Assembly (NCBI GenBank): GCA_025618425.1
Contig: CM046848.1
Coordinates: forward strand, 29,009,092 to 29,073,091
Length of the DNA: 64,000 nucleotides
Reading direction: 5' to 3'
Origin: Heliocidaris tuberculata
Taxonomy: Eukaryota > Echinodermata > Echinoidea > Camarodonta > Echinometridae
The notes under the pieces were generated by a model that saw only the letters and a list, made by a program, of their open reading frames with translations, made no database searches and was not told the DNA's origin. Numbering within the stretch: position 1 is the stretch's first letter; every line of letters begins with the position of its first letter. Shown in pieces: positions 44,063 to 53,969 of the stretch. The position numbers were made by a program, and so were the translations under genes.

Positions 44063-45080
44063 TAGTCATGTTCACACGAAGGAAAGCTAAACTTAAAGGG
44101 CAATCCAACCTTGGTAATAAGATGATTTGTATGAAAGCAGAAAAATAAGAAAAACAAGATGGTGAAAGTTTGAAAGAAATCGGACAAGGACTAAGAAAGT
44201 TATGGATGTTTGAAAAATGAGATCACTACATCTATGCAAATCTCAAATTGGCAATTTGGTGAGTCAATTGTGACATTTTTGTGGACAACTCTCCCATTTG
44301 TCATACACAAAAATATCATTAATTTGCGGTTTTCTTCGAGGCGCCTTTACCCTCGGGGCAGTACTCAAAATATATTGGAGATAGCATATTGTTATAGGTC
44401 CTCATGAACGAAAAGATCCTACTGAGTAATGCATTTTGAAAAAAAGTGACATTTTAGTCATTTTGTGTGTTAGAGCGAATGGGGGAGTTGTCCACAGCTA
44501 CATCACAGTGACATTACCTATTCGGCCAATTTGAAATTCCCATATGCATAGTGATTACAACTTCCAAAAAATCATAACTTTCTTATTACTTGTCCGATTT
44601 CGTTCAAACTTTCACCAATCTGCTTCTCTGTTTTTTCCTCTTTCTTTCAAAGCAACTTGCTGTTAAGGTTGGATTTCCCTTTAAAGTTTTGCTTATAGTT
44701 TCAAAACTTTAAGTAATTTTGTAGTTATCTTGTAGTTTTAGACCGTATGAACGGACTGGTAGTTTTGAAACTTTACGTTTACTTGTAGTTCCAGAACCAC
44801 AAGCGAGCTTGTGGTTAAAGCTGAAACCATGAGCAGCGGGGGGTCCTCCTCGTAGTTACGGACCGTGTGGACAGAATAAACTTTAAGTTCAGCAATCTCG
44901 TTGTTAACCATGACCTCTCTGCTCATGTTAAATGACTAATGCTCAACTTGCCGTCTCAGAACAATTGGCTGTCTTTGTTTCAGGCCTGTGTGAACCTTCG
45001 TCGTTGTTAGTGAGCTGTTGTTTCATTAACTTAAAGTTTCGCTAACACAGTTTCTAAACTACAAGGTATGAATGTAGCTA
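44063..45080 (+). mobile_element. Element A, copy 2, split by a nested TTAA element
   Basis: Begins TAGTCATGTTCACACGAAGG and ends GAATGTAGCTA. The right part carries the family's AACTTTAAGT, TGTAGTTCCAGAACCAC and GAAACCATGAGC phrases. A 592-bp TTAA element lies 30 bp inside the left end. Confidence 0.8.
44093..44684 (-). mobile_element. AGGGAAATCC TTAA foldback-like element, copy 1 (nested)
   Basis: TTAA at 44093-44096 and 44681-44684. Ends AGGGCAATCCAACCTTGG and AAGGTTGGATTTCCCT are inverted. The full length matches, as reverse complement, 60007-60598. Both subterminal arms contain AAAGTTTGA, AAATCGGACAAG and AAGAAAGTTATG or their complements. A 65-codon frame inside is shared by the copy at 60007 only because of repeat homology. 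Confidence 0.9.
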
Positions 45081-45104
45081 ATAATTGTACCCCTTGTAGT
45101 CATG

Positions 45105-45420
45105 TAGGTTTTGACTCTGTCAGCTTTATAGATCATTGTCATCAGTTCTTGGAGGTGTCCCTAGACTAACCAACTCTCTGTTGAATTAGACATTGATCAG
45201 AGTTCACCATGTAATAGTGTACATGCATGTTTTGACTCTGTCAGCTTAAAAGATCACTATCACCATTGGAAGGGGTATCTCTAGACCACCAAACCTTCTG
45301 AGTATAGACCCTGTAGACAGCAAGCATCCTGGTTTGGTGACATGATAAGAATCTGTAAAAGAAGGAAAGGATATTGGATTAACAATATATTCAAGTGATT
45401 CTTCATTATCTATTAAAAGA
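45105..45420. repeat. GACTCTGTCAGCTT repeat units 2 and 3
   Basis: Two more units of the array beginning at 43765: GTTTTGACTCTGTCAGCTT at 45110 and again at 45229, with ATTAGACATTGATC and GGTTTGGTGACATGATAAGAA at matching offsets. Confidence 0.8.
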
Positions 45421-45571
45421 AAGATTAAAAGAGAAATTATGGAAAATGATGAAACACTTCCAAGAAAAAAGCTTGAATGCCATGTATACATGTACATCCT
45501 TTTTCGTATAGTATAGTAGATAAAAAATATATATAAACCTGTCAACCAACAACGACTAACAGTGGTGAATC

Positions 45572-45830
45572 AGAATTGTCACTAAGGGGGCACGAGTCCA
45601 CAAAATCTCTGACATGCCCCCCCCCCTTCAAAAAAAAAAGAAAAAAAGAAAAAAAGAAAAATGACTCTTGCATGGTTCTGGCACTGGTGCATTTTTAGTC
45701 AAAAATGGGGGGGGGGGGGGGGTGGGGGTGGGGGGAGGGTGGGCACCTCAACACAAATTTTGTACATTTTTTTCTTTCCATACTTCAGGTATATCAGATT
45801 TGGTTTTGCCTGTGGTCGCCCCTCCTGAAT
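45572..45830. mobile_element. C-run/G-run dispersed repeat
   Basis: A GGGGGCACGAGTCC start, a CCCCCCCCCC then A-rich stretch, and a long G run at 45707-45740 followed by GGGTGGGCACC. This is the style of the poly-C/G elements at 1205, 13284 and 25227, but no exact partner is identified. Confidence 0.4.
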
Positions 45831-45999
45831 CACCAATAAATGAATGTACACTTGATTGGGAAAAAAGCTGGTAATCTAAATATGCTACCCCCAAAACAAC
45901 ACTCTTTTTGTAGCCCTTGGCAGTTCAAATTGAGAAGCTACAGTTGTATAGCAGTGGTACATGTATGTAGGTCATGCATTCTGATCTGTCCAAATTTAG

Positions 46000-46587
46000 T
46001 TAAAGGAAACCAAAACCCAAGGAGAGAATCAGTGTTATTGGAAAGTGAGAATTCAAAGAAGCACTTTACAAAAAGTTTCATTAAAATTGGTTAAAAAAAT
46101 GAGAGAGTTATGGAAATTTGAAAAGTTTCATTTTACTTTCTATGGGGATCCTCAAATTGGTAAAATTGCTTCAAAATGGCTGATTTTGTGAACAACTCTC
46201 CATTTGTTTTGTACACAGATTTTCAGATTTTCCCCATTATCTCTCAGGGTGCTCCTTGTCTCCTCCTGAACTCGACATATGTGGTGTAAAATACATTTTC
46301 CCATTATATATGTTGAGCTCAGAAGGAGATTAACTGCACCTTGAAAGATAATGGGGAAAATCTGAAAATCTGTGTACAAAACAAATGGAGAGTTGTTCAC
46401 AAAATCAGCCATTTTGAAGCAATTTTGCCAATTTGAGGATCCCCATAGAAAGTGAAATGAGACTTTTCAAACTTCCATAACTCTCTCATTTTTTAACCAA
46501 TTTTAATGAAACTTTTTGTAAAGTGCTTCTCTGAATTTTCACTTTCCAATAACATTGATTCTCTCCTTGGGTTTTGGTTTCCTTTAA
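46000..46587. mobile_element. 588-bp near-perfect palindromic TTAA element
   Basis: TTAA flanks both ends (46000-46003 and 46584-46587). The left arm AGGAAACCAAAACCCAAGG is mirrored by CCTTGGGTTTTGGTTTCCT at the right. Arms of about 260 bp pair almost base for base, including AAAGAAGCACTTTACAAAAA, GAGAGAGTTATGGAA, GGGGATCCTCAAATTGG and GATTTTCAGATTTTCCCC. The small unpaired centre lies around 46255-46330. Such high arm identity suggests a young copy or ongoing arm correction. An 86-codon frame inside is a consequence of the palindrome. Confidence 0.95.
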
Positions 46588-46718
46588 TATTTCATGACTG
46601 GCCTTCGAGATTCAAAGTAATCCATCATGTGTGATTCAAAAGAGTCGAGACACTAATACCTGACACATCCACACTCGCTGGCCGATATTCCTAAAAGTAT
46701 AATAACTTTTGTCCCATT

Positions 46719-47103
46719 TGAACCCTTTCGAAACAATTGTAGTTTTGCCTAATAACTATTGATTCAGAGCTCAAAAAAATATACCAGATGCATGAGTAGA
46801 AAGAGCAAAAATTTCTGCACTCGCTATGTCCATTTTTGTTGCCAGGAATTTTGAAAAAGAGAATAAGCTTTAAAATCCTTAAATTGGAAACATATTATAT
46901 TGAGAGGTTCAAAATCATTGTTTTTCATCAAAATTGGCAATGTTTGTTCAACTTTTCGACAAAATTTATAACCATGTATATTGTTTTCAAAGACATTACA
47001 CCTTATTAGAACCATGTAGCACTAAAAATATTATTGTTGCCAATTTGAAGAACAAAATGTGGTCAATTTAGCCCTTATATGATTCCTGTCATGAAAGGGT
47101 TAA
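46719..47103 (+). mobile_element. CCCTTTC-family TTAA element, copy 3
   Basis: Left TTGA (degraded TTAA) then CCCTTTCGAAACAATTG. The right end is CATGAAAGGGTTAA. Interior phrases are CAGAGCTCAAAAAAATATACC, GATGCATGAGTAGAAAGAGC, AACCATGTATATTG and CACCTTATTAGAACCATG. Confidence 0.85.
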
Positions 47104-47245
47104 TCCCCAAGTGAGTAAGAGTTAGTCCACTGATTTATAAAGTGCCTCTTTATCCTGTGAAAATTACCACCATTCTGTAACTATTTGTTTATGTATATGT
47201 ATTTGTATTTTTTAATGAAAAATCAAATCAAACTAAACAAAACCA

Positions 47246-47508
47246 AGAGTAAGATCTTTCAAGTGCAATAATTCACATTATGGTTTATGTGTGAGTGCCA
47301 GGGCACTTGACAAAGATGTCGGGTGCCACCAAGGTTCAGACCTGTAGATATACAACTAGAGGGAAGGACAAAAATCACACAGAAAGACAAATGGACAGAG
47401 AGAAAGACAGATAGGATGAGTCAAATCTTTGAGGTACAATGGTACACAGTATGGTTTCGATGTAAGTGCTAGGGGACTTGATCATGATTTTGGGTGCTTC
47501 CAAGGTTC

Positions 47509-47541
<33 letters not shown>

Positions 47542-47643
47542 TAGTTAGATCTTTGGAAGTATGGAAGTACAATGGTACACAGTATGGTTTAGATGTAAGT
47601 GCTATAGGACTTGATAAAGATTTTGGGTACTCCCAAGGTTCAC

Positions 47644-47676
<33 letters not shown>

Positions 47677-47780
47677 GTAAGATCTTTGAAGTACAATGGT
47701 ATAAAGTATAGTTTTCATGTAGGTGTAAGTGCAGGGCTCTTGATATAGATGTCAGGTACCCCTTAGGTCCATTCTCAATC
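47246..47780. repeat. Composite minisatellite with embedded (ACAG)n
   Basis: Four units of 120-175 bp starting near 47246, 47422, 47545 and 47675. Each has GTACAATGGTACACAGTATGG-like and GGACTTGATAAAGATTTTGG-like phrases, then CCAAGGTTCA. An (ACAG)n run follows within the second and third. The 149-codon - frame across it is a repeat artefact. Confidence 0.9.
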
Positions 47781-47784
47781 GATT

Positions 47785-49065
47785 GACAGGATCCCAGAGA
47801 GCCAGAGATGCATATTTGAACAGACAAAGGGCTGAACGAAGGTGCTGTTTTCTGTGGAACGAGCAAAGAGTGGTATTTTGTTGCAGCCGTGATTTGAATT
47901 TTGTAAGTTGAAGTGTTGCAAGTCTTGCATTTTGATACTGTTACATTTTCACACATTTTCCTTCAAAATCGCTTTTCTAACCATGAAACATACTGCTATA
48001 TAGACATGTATGCCAGAATTTTAATTAGCTGTAACTCTATTTTGATATGGACAGTTTTAAGTGAAATGCTTAAAATAATGTAGAGTAGTCAAAGAGGATT
48101 TTTTTTAAAATAGTGGCAGCAGTCAAAATTGTACACTCATCAACACATATTTATAGTTGTAGGAATTTGCTACTCAATGATTTCATTCTTATTTATACTT
48201 GTGCATCAACTCTTTGAGCTAACTTTGTATTACTTTCTTTTTGAAATTGAAATTTGTACCATTAATGATATTTACATAAAGTTTTCAAGATTTTCTTTTC
48301 ATCAAATTTTCCGTCTTTTCATTATGCGTTGTGTTTTAGCGCCCGAGAGAAGACAGGCTTGAGGATCTCTTGTAACATGTCACATACCCACTCCTAAATG
48401 TCATGCAACCCCTGGGGCCCTTTTGGAATGATTGGTGAGGGGGGGGGGGGGTGGTCGATGGTTATGGATAGAAGAGGAATATGAAGTAGAGCAGAAGAGA
48501 GGGTATACATCACCCATCTTATACCACAGTCACACCACCAAACTGACCCCATACCAACTCCAAATCAACCGATTCTTGGCCATTGGTGGCAATGTAATAT
48601 TTTGTTCGGTCTGTTGTCGGTCTTATTGGTGTGACATTTGTATTACTCATTATTCTTTCATTACAAAATGTCCTGAAAAGGGAGTTAGCAATACCTTCAT
48701 GCATTTGTGATTTTTTTTTTACATCCATCTTTCAGTTTGTGAGAACTGCGTACATTCATGTGTAAGGGATAAAACTTAATTTTATGTTGGGTTTTTGGTA
48801 AAAAGTGCTGTGTCATATTGCTTCATAAATAGGCTTCAAGGCTTTTTCCTAACTCTGTACATGTGGTGTGAAGAAATTAAAGACCATCATTGATATATTT
48901 ATTGTACATGATTTTTAATGCTGGTACATTCAAACACTGTATTGCCTGCTGAGGGCCAGAATATTGTTGACTGCAAGCAAAGTGATATATGCCCTTCTTG
49001 CTTTTAACAGATGACATGTACATTAACAACCTGTATAACTGACAATTTTTTTTCTGGTTATTTAA
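47785..49065. other. Non-coding, no supported gene
   Basis: A G run occurs at 48438-48452. Small frames at 48129-48362 and 48432-48728 lack any domain. The phrase GCTGAGGGCCAGAATATTGTTGAC at 48948 may be the end of another small GAGAGCC element. Confidence 0.4.
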
Positions 49066-49067
49066 TA

Positions 49068-49431
49068 ATAATGATAATAATTTTCTGGATTTATATAGTT
49101 TTAATACATCTATGATGTCTTTTAGCGCTTTACAGACATATTATTACCCTGGTCATCGGATTCATGGCTTGCCCACACACGGTGTAATGTATGCACCTTC
49201 TCCACTCCCTGGGGAGCATTCCAGCCAGCTAGGTGCCTTTTGCAGATGCTCACAATGCTGATCAATCAGCAGTGACTATTGCATCATACCAGGTACCCAT
49301 TTAACACCTGGGTGGAGAGGAGCAATGTAGATAAAATGCCTTGCTCAAGGACAGAAGTGCCATGCCGGGGATCGAACCCACGATCTTCGCATCTCCAGTC
49401 GGGTGTTTAAACCACTCGACTACGACAGCTC
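49068..49431 (-). mobile_element. tRNA-derived SINE, reverse copy
   Basis: On the - strand it starts with AGCTGTCGTAGTCGAGTGG (A-box), then the GACTGGAGATGCGAAG anticodon region and GGGTTCGATCCC (B-box). It continues GCCTTGAGCAAGGCAT, CCAGGTGTTAAATGGGTACC, CCGATGACCAGGGTAAT and an (ATT)n tail at 49068-49083. Same family as 41129-41723 but with an intact, uninterrupted body. Confidence 0.85.
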
Positions 49432-49434
49432 AAT

Positions 49435-50335
49435 CACTAATGATTTTGAAGAGGATACCAATTAGCAGAAAAGTTCACATGAGAGATGGGGGGGGGGGAT
49501 CTTATGAGTACCATTGATTTTATCATTTACTTAATATCTCTATAGAAATCTAAAATGTAAGATGTTATAAAATGAAAAACAAATATGCAGATAAGAAATT
49601 TGTTTTTTTACATCTATTGTCTGCCTGATAATAAATTCAGATTATTTTTTACATTATGGTTATCTGATTGAAATTTGCTCTTTCAACATCTGTTGCAGAC
49701 TTTATTATTTCCATCTGGTTTTCTTTTAGGTTAGGTTTACATAGTTTATACTTTGAGGTCCTGGGTTGTATAGTGAGGCATTCACCTATTATTAACAATT
49801 GACTGTCAAGCAATTGTCGCTGAAGCATTATGTTGTGCAATGTACAGTTCACATTAAAATGACAGCAATATAATTAATAATGATGATATGAAGTCTGCAA
49901 AAGTGACTCAATGAAATCACTACATCTAAAGGGTGATTATGTGCAATGTGTTCCTTACAACATTTGACATTTATCCCTTTATTGCATCCAAATTGAAAAA
50001 TCTTTTGATAAGACCATTAATTGATGATTTTTTCATTATCATTATCAGAATCAAATGTTACCTATTACTCAAAACCCAACACAATGTAGAATTCAACTTG
50101 AAAAAAAAACCCTTCAGGGAAGACTAGCTGCCTGAAAGCGAAAGGATAATAGAGAAAGGTGGTTTGGAAAGCGATAACTCCCTTAATCAATAATGGAATG
50201 TATTTTGCCCTGGAGTTACAGTAGTTTTCCTATCAATTCGTGCCTATGCATTCACATCATTGTTTGCAAGATCTTCAAGGTTCTAGAGAGAGAGAGAGAG
50301 AGAGAGAGGAGGTGAACAAAATATATCTGCAGTCT
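49435..50335. other. Non-coding with short (GA)n
   Basis: A G run lies near 49489-49498 and (GA)n at 50285-50309. No gene is supported. Confidence 0.45.
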
Positions 50336-50337
50336 TT

Positions 50338-50885
50338 GGTTTCATGCATACATCTATGTCTAAAACTATTTTGCTGATGTCAATGTTAGCAATTAAATTC
50401 CTGATGTGCAGGTGCAAACATGAAATTACATTTTCTTTTAAATGAGGGAACATTACCTTTTTTCTTCTGTTTTATGCATATCTGTCAGAGATAATTTTGT
50501 ATATAAAGTCAGCAAATGAACTCCAAATTTGCAAGAGAAACCATCAAAATATGTTTCTTGAGAGGGAACAATTTTTTTCATTGAATGGTTAAAATGAAGG
50601 TTTATGCATATGTATCAATGATGATTTTTAGCAATATATGTCGGCAAATGGATTCTGAATTTGCAATTGCAACCTTGGTACGAGGATATGTTTTTCTTGA
50701 AGGGAAAATTACTTTTTTTAAAAACAATTAATCTTCAGTTTGATTCATACATTTCCACATATGTGTAAAAGATGATTTTTAGATAGGTACTGTATGTCAC
50801 CAGAATGAATTCATAATTCACAGTTGCGGTATGTAGCCATAATATCTTCAGAGAATAATGTCATCCTTTAAAAGAAAATACAATC
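50338..50885. repeat. Degenerate ~120-bp minisatellite, about four units
   Basis: Units share the order TTTATGCATA, GATGATTTTTAG or similar, TGTCGGCAAATG, AATTTGCAATTGC, ATATGTTTTTCTTGA, then GGGAA-A-TTACTTTTTT. They start near 50341, 50470, 50600 and 50735, with strong divergence. Confidence 0.65.
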
Positions 50886-50889
50886 TCAT

Positions 50890-51600
50890 GGATACGACTG
50901 TGAATAATGAAGTTAGTAATTTTTATGACAAACAACTGTAAGATAGAGAAATTGACCTGGTCAAATATGTAGTTTATTACTTTCTCACATATTTTTCACT
51001 TGTGATAGGAAATGCAAATATTATGTAGATCATTCTCGGAAAATTCTATCACAATTAGTGGACTACATGTATTTGTGCATAATACTCATGTTCATGCACA
51101 TCATGGAAAGACACATAAACATTAACAAATGCCTGTATTTTTACTGCCCAGAATTATCCCCAAATCAATGTAAGGTAGAATGTCAGTACTTTAAAAACAT
51201 GAATGACTGCGTGAAGTGAAATAAGTGCATTCATTTTATTTAAGTATGTTTTAGTTTGCAATATAAAAAAGATCACATCTTTATTTTCTTAAAGAAAGAA
51301 AAAGATAACATATCCAAGTACATATTTCGATACATATCTTTGTTATCGTCATTACTGACTTTTCTTCATGGTTATCAAGATAATACACTTGTTAGATTCC
51401 TCTTCTTGAAGCAAAAATACAAAAACAAAAACAAAGTTTTCAAGTTTCATTCCTTAATTCATCTGCAGCTGTGATCACAATGCAATTACTGAGATATAAT
51501 GATGTCTCCTCTTCAGGGTTAAAAAACAAATGTCACTTCTGATCATTAACTCTAAAAAAAAAATCAGGGTGAAAAACACACAACTTCGGATCATCGTTTA
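50890..51600. other. Non-coding, no recognised feature
   Basis: AT-rich. The 72-codon frame at 51256-51474 has no domain. Confidence 0.4.
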
Positions 51601-51604
51601 AATC

Positions 51605-52015
51605 GTTTATCCATGTGAATATGTTGTTGTTTGTGTGTGAGGATTATTTTGATCTGTCAAAGAGTTAATTAAGAATTGTTGATTTCTTACAGATAATTGT
51701 TACAAACTTTTTGCCACTATTATATTCTACATTAAAATTTCACCGGGTACATGTGCAATAGGAAGTTGTTTCCTTTTGGGTTAAAAATACATATGTTATC
51801 ACACCTTGATGTAAATTCTTTATTTCTATATTATGAATTTATACTTGTAAATATGTTGTTTGTGTGTGAGGATTATTTTGACCTTTAAATGCATTAATTA
51901 AGAAGATTTTGTTGATTTTTGCAGATGGTTGTTGCAATCCTTATGCCTTTATTATATTTTACAGTACAATTACACCTATTACAATGGGATGCTTTTTGAC
52001 TGATAGAACGTAAAT
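51605..52015. repeat. ~240-bp tandem duplication
   Basis: The phrases AATATGTTGTTTGTGTGTGA, GGATTATTTTGA, TTAATTAAGAA, TTGTTGATTT, TTATATTTTACA and AATTACACC or similar occur in order at about 51618-51765 and again at 51850-51985. Confidence 0.8.
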
Positions 52016-52019
52016 GTAC

Positions 52020-52490
52020 ATACGTCATCTTACTTTCATGCTAAATACTCTGGTATCCAAAGCCTAACAAAAGTAGAGCATCTTGCCATTTATACAATGG
52101 TAGAAATGATCTATTATTGATTAGGCTTAAAAGTCTTCTTTCTTTCAGTGAAATATGTAATACCTGAAGTAGTCAAATAGCACACTGCGTTTATTGATTA
52201 GTTAAAGAACTGGGCCATCCTTTCACAAACGGCCTATAATCCTAGTAGAGAGAGATGTAGAATGCCTGTTGACGAAAGCAATCAAGCCAAATAGCCTCAT
52301 TTCAGGTCTCTTCTGGTTTGTTTTCTATTAATAATTCCCTTTCTCTCATCCATGAATAATAATACCTGCAACTTTATAATCTGAAGATACCGACATAAAT
52401 TATAAAGGATTGATTAGTGACTATTTCTGTATCTCTCATTTGTGAAATGTGATGGTTGTTTTTGCAAATTGGGAAAGAAAATAAGCAGGA
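52020..52490. other. Non-coding, no recognised feature
   Basis: Single-copy-looking sequence between the 240-bp duplication and the CpG-richer segment. No gene is supported. Confidence 0.4.
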
Positions 52491-52494
52491 AGTC

Positions 52495-52864
52495 TTTAAA
52501 GAGACTGCACACGTTAGCGAGGCAAACAGCCTGTTGCATGTCAGCCCACAGCGTCCTCGAGAAGTGTAGGTTTTTCCATCGGCGACAGACGCAGTGTTTC
52601 CCAGGCAATACTGTATGCGGCTTTGCACAGGCTGCAAGCTGCGCATATGGACTGGCTATCATCTTCTCCATGTCTTTTATTGTCTGATTTCCAAATACCT
52701 CATTTTAATGAGTTTCAGTGATTCCTGGGATCTGATGATAGATTCTACAGTTGCCTTGACTTTATAGCCGTCCAGCAGATCCATCATCTGACCAGTGTGG
52801 AATATATTGGATTACTTACACCTATTTTTATACAATTAGAACAGGATCTTTCATTACTGCTACA
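52495..52864 (+). promoter_or_regulatory. CpG-richer segment upstream of a second signal exon
   Basis: From about 52500 to 52650 the CpG content is clearly raised (CACGTTAGCGAGG, AGCGTCCTCGAG, CATCGGCGACAGACGC, TGCGGC, CTGCGCATATGG), 220-360 bp before the ATG at 52865. This is the same arrangement as ahead of the exon at 10536. I infer a separate promoter. Three overlapping frames through it (both strands) are chance. No TATA box or initiator is convincingly visible. Confidence 0.4.
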
Positions 52865-52949
52865 ATGACATGTCTACGGTTCAGTATAATCAGCATTGCT
52901 GTTTCATTTTACCTTTGTTTGGTATATGCTAGGGCTATTGAGACTGATG
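52865..52949 (+). CDS. Second signal-peptide exon, phase-1 donor
   Basis: The ATG at 52865 opens 28 codons: a short polar start with one Arg, a hydrophobic core of about 15 residues rich in Ile, Val, Leu and Phe, then Tyr-Ala-Arg-Ala and an acidic Glu-Thr-Asp end. This is a plausible signal peptide cleaved near Ala. It is followed by donor GTAAGT, one base into a codon. The phase is identical to that of the exon at 10536, so it could splice to the same kind of downstream exon. It may be the first exon of a neighbouring, perhaps tandemly duplicated, gene, or an alternative first exon of the NPDC1-like gene that bypasses the cysteine-rich exon. The Kozak context (CTACAATGA) is acceptable, not strong. 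The downstream partner exon is not in the window. Confidence 0.5.
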
Positions 52950-52954
52950 GTAAG

Positions 52955-53800
52955 TGTTTTGTTGGTGTTGTTTTAAGGAAAATATGTGTACTTTTTACCA
53001 ACTATTTTTCAAATGGTATTTCCTTTTTTTCGATGAGAGTGAACTTCATTCAAAGTTTCTCAATTAAAGATTCATACATGCAGGCAAAGTTAATTCAAAT
53101 GTTTGTGTTTCATTTTATTTTGACTCTTCAAAATTGATCATATCAAAGTGTATAATGAACTTTTTTGTTTTTATACATTCAGTTAAAATACATTGTGGTA
53201 TACATTCCTCTGGAAGTTTAGTGAATCATGAGATAAATTTGAGATTATGTTTATTTTATATCTCTCAACAAAAGCCTTCCCTTTTTTCAAAAAACAGATA
53301 AGTGTATCACCTTCTAGTACAACCATACTGGACCTCTTACAAATTACTTAATCTGTGACACTATAATGAATACAAGAGTTTTTGATACCCTATAATACTG
53401 GTCAGATTGATGCATATTGATTACACAATAATCCTCAGTTGGAAGAAATACAAGACTGTACTTTTTTGTGTGAGGCAGGCATAATTAATTGTCAGGTATA
53501 CACGTATACCGCAATCATGATACACATATTTGGTTTCAAACGTTTCTAATCCTTTCGGACGACCACTAGGCTCTGGTCTCACTTCATTTCCAGTTTCTCT
53601 GGATGATAAATAATGCTCTGGAATTATATACATAACACTTTAGGCCTGTACCTACTAATCTCTTTATCTTCATAATTTCTGGAATCAGTTGGGTTTTATG
53701 AATGTAAACAAAGTAAGGTGAACTATAGAAATGAGATTTCACATTCAGAGGCACATGTCAATATGTTTAAATATACTAATCGACTAAACTAAAGGACATA
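52955..53800. other. Non-coding, putative intron start
   Basis: Follows the GTAAGT donor at 52950. No exon is recognised. Frame 53421-53633 (-) has no domain. Confidence 0.4.
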
Positions 53801-53802
53801 TA

Positions 53803-53925
53803 GTTTCAATTCAATTCAATTTTGGTTTATTCATATAAAATATACAGTGCAGTAGTCCAGTAACCAATAATGCAATGTTTACAATGTGAAATTGACATAA
53901 AAAATAGAAGTATCGATAAAAAGAA
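53803..53925 (-). mobile_element. LINE 3'-end fragment
   Basis: The + strand text TTTCAATTCAATTCAATTTTGG followed by TTTATTCATATAAAATATACAG is, reversed, a CR1/L2-like 3' terminus with TTGAA short repeats, similar to the 33155 end of the large LINE. Confidence 0.65.
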
Positions 53926-53969
53926 TAAATAGTTATTAATATATATATATATATATTACAAATGAAGTG

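Noticed and set aside
44210..44407. 65-codon frame shared with 60284-60481, suggestive of a conserved small gene
   Set aside because: Both lie inside copies of the same TTAA element, in its homologous region. Similarity reflects repeat homology, not selection.
47507..47956. 149-codon - strand frame with cysteine/serine/valine/leucine repeats
   Set aside because: The repeats come from (ACAG)n; the remainder is minisatellite.
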